A stretch of DNA of 64,000 nucleotides from Caenorhabditis elegans. Taxonomy: Eukaryota; Nematoda; Chromadorea; Rhabditida; Rhabditidae. The notes below the pieces were generated by a model, which did no database searches, had not been told where the DNA came from, and saw only the letters and a list, made by a program, of their open reading frames with translations. The stretch spans positions 5,518,001 to 5,582,000 of the forward strand of contig NC_003284.9 in assembly GCF_000002985.6 (NCBI RefSeq). The letters are read 5' to 3'. The position numbers and the translations under genes were made by a program. How positions within the stretch are numbered: position 1 is the first letter of the stretch; each line of letters starts with the position of its first letter. Positions 24,450 to 34,809 of this stretch are shown in pieces.

Positions 24450-25953
24450 GAAGTGTGCCTTTTTTTGTCACCACCCCTCAATGATTTAAACCAATCAACA
24501 ATTGCAGTTAATCAAGGTGTACGCAGCTCTAGTTGCAGTTGCCGAAGTCGCTTTTTTGGGTTTTTTGAAATGAATAGCGTAGTTACAAAGAATGTTGTAC
24601 AATGACCTAAAAGAACAAAACATTTGCTATGTTTTCAGGTAGGACACTTTTTTGCTACTCTTAAAATAATTTCCAAACGTTGTGATGGTTGTAGAATTAA
24701 AAAAACAGTTTTTTTTGTTGGTTTTTTTTTGAAATGTACATCGTAGTCACAAAGACGGTAATCAGGATTAAAAAATGACAAATTAAAACAATAAAAATTC
24801 AAAGAAAAATCATATATGCAATCTTTTAGAGAATTGTCAAAGTATTTTTTCTATGTAAATGATATAAAAAGTGAATACAGTCATTTTTCATTATAGTTGT
24901 TCAGAACCGCCGCTTGCTATTATTTAATTGGATGAATTTCGTTTAAATTTCACAACGAGTGATGTAATTGCTTCAATCATTTCTTGTTGTGCTCTTTTGC
25001 AACAACAACAAATGGAACTCTTCTACTTTCCACTTTATATCCGGCCACATTTCGTCGGCTTCCTGTTCTTAGCTCCTTCACTATTTATCTTCAAAACCTT
25101 GACCACGCAATTAATTTGAATATTCAACCCGTTTTTCCGGGAAGCAGCGAAGACATCGTGAGTGAGTGACAGGGCCGACCCGAAAACTCGACTAATTTTA
25201 CTTTCTTCTACGATGTTCTGTGCCTCACCTTCAAGCTGGGACCACGGGCCATTTCTCCTTCTTCTCACTCACACACCCTTCCCATCTTTCGTCCTCATTC
25301 ATTTTTTGCGTTAGAGCACTCACCACCACCACCAACACCAGCTCCCTTCAATTGCATGCTTTCAACTTTTCGGAGGTCCGACCTACCCGACTTCAGCGTC
25401 TAGTGTGATAAATTATCAACATTTCTCTATTTTCCGGATTGCTGACCAGGCCCCCAGAACCGGCAAATACAATTTATGGTTACTTTTTTGGAGAGCACCC
25501 GCCATTCATCTGTGTATTTGTGCGGTGCTTCAAATTTTTTTTCCCAGCGTCCCCACTACTCGTCCTAACCCGGGAGGCTCGACCCTTTGCGCATGCTCCC
25601 TAAAACTTCAAGTTCCCGCTAATTGTTCCCCTGAGCATCAGATTCAATTGTGCTCCTCATGCTTATTCACAACATTCTTTTTTCTTTATTTTTGTTGCTT
25701 CTACTTTGCGCGTTCTGATTTCATAGTTCATAACGCGCTTATTTTTCAATTTGTTTTTTGAAGCTTCGTGTAAGTAGGGGGAGTGGGACCTAAATAAAAC
25801 TGATCAACAAACCTATTAACTTTATTACTTCCATTTATCGCGACTAAAATGTGTAGCTTAAGAAAACACATCACTATGAGGAACACTTTTTCATTGGTTT
25901 TTTGTAATGTTTTGAATATGCTGTTAAATTCAATTTCCATGAAACATTACAGA
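24450..25953. other. Upstream region of the small secreted gene
   Basis: No exon is supported. The DNA at 25200-25740 is pyrimidine-rich on the plus strand (runs of CTTC, CACC and TTTC), as is common upstream of worm genes. The reading frames there are low in complexity. Confidence 0.45.
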
Positions 25954-27529
25954 ATGCGGCTGAACTTAGCAATTCTCATAGTGAGCTTATGCCATAGTGA
26001 AGAGCTTCAGGAACCATGTTTTCTCAAATGTAAAGATAATTATGTAAGTGATAACAACTGTTTTATTAATACTTTCATCAAAAATTCAGATGAACGGAAT
26101 GCAGTTTGATATGGGAGATTTTCATGAATGGTCGATTGATATGGTCACTCCAATGAACAGCTTGCTAAAGTAATAATACTAAATACGAATTTATTATTCA
26201 TTTATTACCTATGTTTTTTTTTGTTGTTCAGCAACTTTATTGTTTTGTTGTTTTAGATTTGGACAAGGCAAAATGGCGCTCAGATTGAATCGGGCGTGCA
26301 GGAGAAATGACGAGTATCACAGTTGTTTGCAGAGATGCCCAAATGTGCCCGCTAAAGAGATACTAATCAAAGGACAAAACGTTTGGATGATTTTATGCCA
26401 CGATTTTAGAAATGATACAGGTAATTTATAGAGATTTGTTAAAATTTGAAATATGATACAAAAATTTGATTAAGGTACATTTAAAGCAAATAAATAACCA
26501 TAAATCACAGAAATTGGTTACTTAACGGCTATACAGGTCTTTTAAATAAAAATAAAAACGTAACATAGACGATCCAAATATGCAATAAAGGATGATAATT
26601 AGATAAAAGTTAATTTCCAACAGCCGGGACACTGAAAAATTGACAAAATTTAATTAGCTGAACTTTTCGAAATTTTGAAGTTCCTGAAGTCAAAACTTTT
26701 GATTTTTTTTGAGAATCTTTATTACGAAATTCGATTGTTTGAGCACAAATTTCAATCAATACCTTCAAAACACTTCGAACCTTCAGTCCACCTTTAAATA
26801 TAAAGTTCAATACTGAAATATAATTTTAACGGTTTGTTACATTTTTGCACCGCTTAAAAATGTTCCAGGTAATAGTTTTGTGTCAATCGGACCAGCAAAA
26901 AACAGGTAACTGAATATTTAAAAAAACAAATTTGACATTTTTTAATAATACCTTGTCATGTGGACCGATTTTTTCAGATTTCCGTGTCAATATAGTCCCG
27001 TGTTGGTCCGACTATGGTCACCAAATTTCTGAACGATGTGAATCACTAGCCACGTTTCTACAGGCGGAAGTAATGCAACTTCTTCAAGGTGGTCCCACAG
27101 GAATACAGGAGTCACTGGAAAGTTTGTGCAAGTAAGCCAGAAATCCATTGACGCGACGTTATTTTTGCATATTCCCATATTTCAGAAGCGTTTATGAGTA
27201 CGACAAATGCTTTGTCAATGAGAACTATGACTTTTGTGGGTCTTCGGCGGCTAGGTTTCTTGTCAAACTAAATCATCAAACATCACAGTGAGTTTTGGGC
27301 TAAAAAAGATTCTAAACTTTCTATTTAAACGTGTTCCAGCACAATTTTGGAGCTGCTCGATCAAACAAATACAATCGGAAAATTGCCAAGGAGTTGTAAG
27401 GACTGGCTCAATCAAAAAGGAATGACAGGATGGCAAAAAACAAAAACCATTCAAAGAAAATTACGAAATTCGGCTCAACTCCCTTTTGTTGCCTTCTCAC
27501 TTATTGCGGTGTTCTTTGTGAAAAACTAA
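25954..27529 (+). CDS. Small Cys-rich secreted, probably GPI-anchored protein
   Basis: Six exons (25954-26043, 26090-26169, 26257-26420, 26978-27131, 27186-27287, 27340-27529) give 780 nt, or 259 aa. The N terminus MRLNLAILIVSLCHS is a signal peptide. The ATG follows attacag directly, which suits spliced-leader addition; an upstream in-frame ATG at 25939 would add five residues. About a dozen cysteines follow (EPCFLKC, RACRRN, HSCLQRCP, VPCWSDYG, ERCESL, ESLCK, DKCFV, YDFCGS, RSCKDW). The C terminus is hydrophobic (LPFVAFSLIAVFFVKN), which suggests a GPI-anchor signal. The spacing resembles nematode CPG4-like or DUF19-like secreted domains, but I cannot decide between them. The 557-bp intron 26421-26977 may hide another exon. 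Confidence 0.75.
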
Positions 27530-27603
27530 ATTTTTCTTGCTTTTTTTTGAGAGTTTTCAATCTGTGCTCCCTATACGTGTATTGATTTTTCTTAAATGCT
27601 GTT

Positions 27604-27619
27604 TTTATTTCAAATTAAA
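27604..27619. promoter_or_regulatory. Facing poly(A) signals of two convergent genes
   Basis: On the minus strand AATAAA reads at 27604-27609, 78 nt past the ifta-1 stop codon. On the plus strand ATTAAA lies at 27614-27619, about 85 nt past the stop of the small secreted gene. Cleavage 10-20 nt beyond each signal would make the two 3' UTRs overlap. Confidence 0.5.
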
Positions 27620-27686
27620 GTTTTTGTGTTTAATATTTTTTTATATTTCGTTTAACCAAATAACTGTCAAAACAACAACATCAATA

Positions 27687-30600
27687 TCAAGGAACTCTGA
27701 AAGATTCCATATCGTGACACAGCGGGCAGCAATTGTACTTAGGTATTTCATGTTGATGAGCACGATGCTTACATCTTGGACACAGCCAGAAAATATTGTC
27801 CAGGATTAATCTTCCAGATGCAATGCACACGGGAAACTGAATACGTTTTTTAATGAACAAGTTCAAGCTCATTTTTAAAGTTACCTTTGTTTGACATTCG
27901 CTGCACTGTAAGTCATACGGATCGATCTTAGCATCACATACGGAGCAAGCTACTTTAGCCGAGTTGGGGTTCACTGGAGGATTTCTAAATGTATATATAA
28001 TTACCAAACTCATTTATCTAACTAACTCTGAGAACAATCGAAACGACAAGTTTCTCATCTCCTCTTTTTCAGCATCGTCAAACTCCTCAAACGCTTCCAA
28101 GCGCATCATTGCTTTGGAACAAATTCCGAATTGATTGACATTTGCTGCTGCGAGAGCTAAAAATTTATTTAAAACCTTAAAGAAATTACTCGTTGTTACC
28201 GATCATAGAGTGAACTTCCGCCGGATCAAGAAATTCTTCGTAATCAGATAAAATCAGGGAAGTTTGAAGAGCATCTTTGATTCTGTCTGAAACATTATTT
28301 GAAATAAAATTTTATGGGAGTGTTTCATAATTCGAATGCCCTTTTTCTCTTACCCATAAGTGCGTTCCAATTGTTGATAGACAATTAAATATTAGGCAGA
28401 TTCGGAAATTTTTGGCAAAGATTTGAAAACACCGACAGAGTAAAATTTCAAAAACGGTATTTTGGTAATAAAAACAATACGCGGTAAACAGAAATCTTGG
28501 AATATAATCGATAATTTTTAAAATTTTCAAAGTACAGTCAAGTTCAGAAACAAGCAAATGCCAAAATTGTCGTTTTCAAAAAAAAATCAAACTATTATAC
28601 AAATAGACACGTAAATTGCGATTTTTGAAAATAACTACAAATGTTCGTATCAAATTTAATTAGAAAGATTTACTTATTACTTATGATTCGATTTCAAAAA
28701 ACATTTCCCTACTTTCAAACCGTGTCACAGTATTATCTTTAAATCTAAAACATTCTTACTCTCGAAAAAGTGTTGTTGTGCCATTATCATAAAATGAAAA
28801 GCTTCTGCTCCTCTCCAGGTATTCTCCAAAATTCTTGACTGCTCAGCACTCAACCCGGATTCATCATCTAACGCATCCTCCAGAAAATTGTGCTTCTGAA
28901 ATAAATCAATTATTTATGTATTTCAATTCTCAAAATCAGCTACATCAATTTTCCTCAACTCCTTGATAGTTTGCCTGTGATTTTCTACGAGAACTGCACC
29001 GAGCACGTAGCACTGCTTCAACTCTTCATATGGGACATACTTTGACTTTCTGTCTTTTGCAATCTGAAAGGAAATTGTGGGGTTCACATAAAAAACAAGA
29101 GACGGAAACTTGCATCAAACGCTATTTTGGCGGCGTCAAGATGTCTTCCTGCTCGCATATAAAGTGCAAGAGCAGATAATGATTTCTCGTCGCTTTCTGA
29201 ATAATGACAAAAATTAGAATTTAACATAAAAATTTAAAAAATAAACAAACCTCCTCGCATTTCAACCGCGAATTTTCCCAATAGTCCTTCCACATTTTCC
29301 ATATGATTTGCATCAGCGATGAATTGTGCTTTCTGCCACTGATTCAGCTCTTTACACGCGTGCAATGCTTTCTGTGGCAGGCTCCGTCTTAAATAGCATT
29401 CAACAGCTTGGTCACACATTCCGCGAGATGTGAATGCATCGCCCATTACCTAAAACAAGAACATGTAAAGCAACATCTTTCTAAAAAAAAATCGTACCTC
29501 CATAAATTCACTGTCATCTGAGAGAGTTCTAGCAAGAACTTCCAACTCTCCAAAAAGATTTCCTCTTATCAAACAATCAATCTGATTTGCGGTGTCTCCA
29601 CAATAGGAGTAAGCCTTGGCGGCTTCTTCCCTGAAAATATAGGATAAATGTATGCTTCTCAGCGTCCGACACTTTTTGGGTTGCGCGCCGCACGCCGGAT
29701 AGCAGGCGTTTGCGTGGAAGCCATATTTATAATTTTTAAAAAAATTAGAAAGATATTACCATTCCATCATTTCGTAGTGTGTTTCAGCCATGTTTCTGAA
29801 TGCATCACATTTCCCTTCATCATCGTCATCATTTCGAATCAAATCATATACAGATGCGTAATCACCAACCTTTTTGTACATTTCAACAGCTAGGTCTCTG
29901 AAATTTCAACTTTATAAATTTAAAGTTTCAATTTTTAGTAATCATTCAGTATTCAACTATTTTAAATTTGGAAAACTAAATATCAATATACATTTGGAGT
30001 CCTGAAAGGATCCACACTCAAAACCTTTCAGTACTTCATTAGACGAGTAACTGATTTCGTGGTCCGACATCTACTGGGTTCCGCACGGCACTATATTTAC
30101 CTTACTGAGGGCGTGGATCGTTACTGCAAAGTGAACATTGTGCGACGCTGAGTTAGTAAGTAGGGACCGTTTAATTTTGAGGTTTTCTTGACAAAGAACA
30201 ACAAAGTTTTTTAGATTTTGGATTTTGTACATTCACGCTTTATATGCATCGATTGACTTGCCGTCTATCAGCTTGCAAAAATGCAGTTTTTGCTTCTTCA
30301 AGTGTATCACGGTATGCGTATATTTCGGCATTCCTCAAATCATTTGACTGGATATTCCTTAATTTTTTGACCAACTGAACCCCTGCGTAATCTCCAAGTT
30401 TTACAAACGCGTGTTCTGCGCAATCGAACGCATGTTTAAAAACTGCATAGTTCGCAATCATGCTCCAAAGCTCCGAGTGAGGACTTCGCTCCGCGTAATC
30501 TATGGCTTCTTCGAGTTTCATCGCATTGACAAGGTTCATGACGTCTTGTTTTGCTTTTATCATAACCTCCACTATGCATGTTTTCGTTGGGTTTTCGGGA

Positions 30601-33600
30601 GTCAGTAAAATTTTCTCAATGTTGACGGCGGTAACAACCAAATTTTGAAACAGCAGAATGCTTCCATTCACAGATGACTGCTCCAGTATTGAATTTCCGT
30701 CACAAATCAATATTTTCTGCTTATCCTTGAGGGCAAGCATGTTGCTATTGTTCTTGAAATATTTTCAGGTAATAAATTGTTCAAAAATAAAATAATGTAA
30801 CAAACCTGATCCCATTCATAATCCCAGACGTCTCTCTTATCACTTGTGTAAATCAGCTTCAATTCATCACCGTCGAACTCATACAACAAAAATTGAAATG
30901 GAACTTCTGAAAGTTATCTACGACTTATTCGACTTTCACGCCCTGTTCCAATAAATGATTTAAACAATAAATAAGCACAAATGACTTACGTTCAACCAAT
31001 TTGATAACTGCCAGGCGGGTAAAAGTACAATTCAACTTAATGGAATTGATAGATGGGGAAACTGGATAGCTGTTAGTGATAACTCCGTCATTTAGTGATA
31101 CTCTATAGATTCCACCGCTTAACAACGCCTGAAAGTTTTCTTAGTGAAAAAGATGGCAGAAAAAATTACCGCCCGAAATATTTAAAAAAAAGGAGTTCCG
31201 ATTTTTAATATTTTTCAATCATTTTCATTTTGTGGTTTACAAAATTTTTCAGGTTTCTTTCTAAGTAAGTAGGGAAACCAGTTTTACATTTTCAGTGAAT
31301 TTCTACTTTTCAGATTAAAAATCAATTTAGCCGCCTTGACACAGAAAAGTTTGTCGAAATTTCAGATTATAGGTAAAAGTTATTTTTCAAAACTTGAACT
31401 TTTTTTAAAATCTTGTCATAAAGTGTTGGGAAATTTTGAATTCAAAATTTGAAATTTAAGAGCGAACTTTCAGTAAAAGTGAATAAGTCAAAATTAATTA
31501 TTAATATAAGTCAAAATTTAGACAATTTTTAAGTTTCGTCGGACAAAATGTGCAAAATCACTACTGGCACTACACTATTTTCAATTTTTATTTAACAAAC
31601 TTACCATCATAAAGAAAGTATCACCAATGCAAAGAGCACAAATTTCATCCTTGCTCCCAAGCTGAAAAAATCAGTTTTTGTGTTCAATTTGTTAAAAATT
31701 GGATGAACTCACTAAACGTTTAGTGCCATACTCAATTGTTCTTTGTTGTTCTTCCAAAACGTAATCACCTATAAGAATACTGATAATATTATATGTTACC
31801 GTTTTTCGCAAATACCAGATTTTCCAGGGACATGAATTCCTGCTTGCACGGAGTTAAACTTTGGAAGTACAAAATGCCAGATAAAATATCTATCCTCAGA
31901 AGCAATCACCGCACAAATTCCATTAACACATGCAAACTTTGGACGAACCGTTGTCACGTTGTAGTCTAGTGATGTTCCGATGCTATTACAGAGTTGACAG
32001 AAGTACTGAAACATAATTTACATTTTGCCTCGGAATTGTGTAGCAAGTGTAGATGGTGTATAACCTAATTCCCCATATGGAAAACTTTCTAAATCAGCTA
32101 TCAGCATCCCGTCACTTGCTTGGTACTTACATGTGGTATGACTCCGTCATCCTGTCGATTTATCAAAACACAATGTTCCCGATAAAAGGCCATATTTTCG
32201 AAATGAGTCACAGTTTTGACAGTTTTTTCATCAGTCTGTGAAATTCTTAAAATTTTGTATGCAAATCAAGTTTTTGATTACCTTGTAGTCATAAAACATT
32301 ATGCCGTATTGGTAGAGCTCCTCTTTTTGGTAAACGTAGACTATTGTTTCTTCAATTGATCCCCACTGTGAAAAAAGGACTTATGAAAATATATTATGAA
32401 TGTCATACCTTAAACTCTGGGCGAATTTGTCCAATGAGAAGAGTTCCGGCAGCTGCAATCGCCATTCGAAGACCTGTTGACTCCCAACAAATTCCTGTTA
32501 TACAAGAGTCGTTTGTTTGAAAATATCCAACGATCTAAAAAACCAATTTTGTGTGCACACGGCAAAACTATAAAAATTCTTACATGTCCGTAAGCAGATA
32601 GAAAATGAATTTTTGAAAAAGTTGGTTCGTCCTTGTCTGAATCATTTCCACAGACTGCTAAAAAAGCTCCATTGGGCGACCATTTGGCTCCAGTGATTTT
32701 GAAATTCGGAATAGAAACAACGACTGGTTCTGAAAATGCAAAAATGTATGAAAGGGAGTTTCAATGTTTATAATTATTGAAATTACATGTTTTGATTTTT
32801 TTTTAGTAAAACTTTCCAGGAAAATTAAATGAAGAAGCAGTTAAGTCTCAAAAATTTCAAACGTGTCAGCCAAATTGAAACCTATGATATTTTCAAATTA
32901 GGCAAGTATTTTCCTTCTTTCTGACATTACTTGTCAAGAATAAAACTTGGAATGCCATGATGCAATAGGTAATTTTTGTACAATTTCATAACTTAAGTCA
33001 CCTCTGATTTCTAGTGTTGTCCAGTGTTTTTAATTGAATTAGTATACTAATATATAGCTATTTTTCAATAGTGCACTTAAATTTAACTTTTGACCCTTTC
33101 GTCAAATTTCAAAATTTAAAATTGTTGACCTGTCTAAAACTCAACGACACTTACCTGGATCATTTAAAGATCTCATCAGTTGCATCATTCCTCTCGCATA
33201 GGCAACCACAAATCGGGGACGATCTGGAGGAACTGGTTGATAGGGCTCCGTGTTCTTTTCATGTTCCGGCAACTCTTTTGGTGGTGGTTTTGTTGGGAAA
33301 TTAGTGAAGATCGCCGTTCCAGTTACCTCACGATCCTTCTCTAATTTTCTTTCAAAATCTCTCTCCATTTCATCCAAAATAGTTTTTGATTTCAACGTTG
33401 GACTCCAGTATTTCAAGCAGACGATTTCCTCCTTTTGATGCTCTTCTAAAAAATAATATATGTAAAGAATTATGTGACTGCTATAACTAACTCTTTGCTA
33501 ATGCTTGCTCCAGATCCTCCGCTTCTAGACAGTGCATGGGAATATCCAACTACAAAATTAATTAATTTGCTGAATAGTCTTAAAATATTGTTAAATAAAC

Positions 33601-34636
33601 TTACAAAATGTGATCCACTGTCATCAAAAACCGAAACTTTTCCGTCAGCAGTTCCAAAAATCAGCATGTCTCCATCAGGCGCCCACTTAACTTGTATGGT
33701 TCAATTAATATTACTTTTATGCCGCTTACCTCGCACGCAGCCAATTGTATTTCCAACTCTTTATTCCATATTCGATTTCCTTCCAACGTCCCGACAATCA
33801 CGTTTCCATCAGCATATGCTATGGCAATTTTAGTTCCTTCTAAATTCCAGCAGATTGAAACAACCACACTTTTGTTTCTGAATTAATAAATTTATGTTAA
33901 TGGAATATACTATTAATACCCAGACATTACACAGTACTGTAATTTCAAAATCTTGTCGCTGCGGAGTTTTTATTGAATGTTTATAGTTTCTTTTGCGATT
34001 TGTTGAATTTTATGTTGTTGCATTGTTATATTTTATCAAACTGCTTAAAAAATATACCAAAAACTATGGGAAATCGTTTAAAAAGTTTGAAGTTAATTGC
34101 CTTTTAAAGACGTATACTCTTTTTGCAATTAACAAAATGTGAAAAACAAAAACTTGTCGCGTCGAGACCAGGTCCCACATGTTTGTTGAAAAATCATATG
34201 TTACCTATTATTAATCATTTCCTCACACCATTGTTCGTTGAACATTCCCCATACAATAATTAATCCAGACGTGTCGCTCGTTGTCAGTTTTTGATTATTT
34301 TCATTCCACGTAGCATTCATCACAGTTGCTGCAAATATTAAATTGTTGTTAAATTAAATTACAAAGTTTCAGTTACCATTATGCCCCTCCAAAGCTTGGT
34401 TCACCACAAGAGTTGCAGCATTTGGGGATTTATTCAAATCAGTGGCATCCGTTCCTATCTTGACGACTTTCAGCTTGCCTAGTGCACCACCGCATGCAAT
34501 ATAATTACTGTTGTAGTTCCACTCGGCAAAATGGAGCTGTCCGTGTTCGGGAAGTCCCAAATTGAACTAAAGTTTTCAGTGAAATCATAAGTTTTTTAAA
34601 ATTGAAGAATTAATTTACCTTTCGGAACACGGACAT
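27687..34636 (-). CDS. ifta-1: IFTA-1, IFT-A complex subunit (IFT121/WDR35 homologue)
   Basis: A subunit of intraflagellar transport complex A, needed for retrograde transport in cilia. My 27-exon model runs from 34619-34636 to 27687-27836 and totals 3681 nt, or 1226 aa; human WDR35 is about 1170-1180. WD40 repeats fill roughly the first half ([84 protein letters not shown]). TPR-like helical repeats follow ([50 protein letters not shown]). The end carries CxxC pairs ([27 protein letters not shown]). The start [15 protein letters not shown] aligns in length with the human N terminus. Two introns appear to be GC-AG. Exon 33155-33445 contains a charged insertion. An X-box lies upstream at 34796-34809. 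The gene converges on the small secreted gene. Confidence 0.95.
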
Positions 34637-34795
34637 TGTCAATTTTCCAATTGTTTTCTCATTGTAATTTGCCATAACATTCAACATCGGCGGCATATTG
34701 TTCGATAAAAAGTAATCACAACAATATTTTAAAACGGCGACGGAAGACAAAGAATTGGAACGCAATTGCTGACAGCCTCCTCTTTGGCAAGCGTT

Positions 34796-34809
34796 ATTGC
34801 CATGGCAAC
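34796..34809 (-). promoter_or_regulatory. X-box (DAF-19/RFX site) of ifta-1
   Basis: The minus strand reads GTTGCCATGGCAAT, matching 13 of 14 positions of the imperfect palindrome GTTNCCATGGNAAC. It lies 160-173 nt upstream of the ifta-1 start codon, inside the range typical of ciliary genes controlled by the RFX factor DAF-19. Target gene, orientation and distance all agree. Confidence 0.9.

Noticed and set aside
32584-33445. Plus-strand frames over ifta-1 (for example at 33071 and 33474)
   Set aside because: They overlap minus-strand exons that align with IFT121/WDR35, so they are shadows.
33730-33877. IFT80 or WDR19 as alternatives to IFT121
   Set aside because: Both are WD40-bearing IFT proteins, but [31 protein letters not shown] and the C-terminal CxxC pairs match WDR35/IFT121 specifically.
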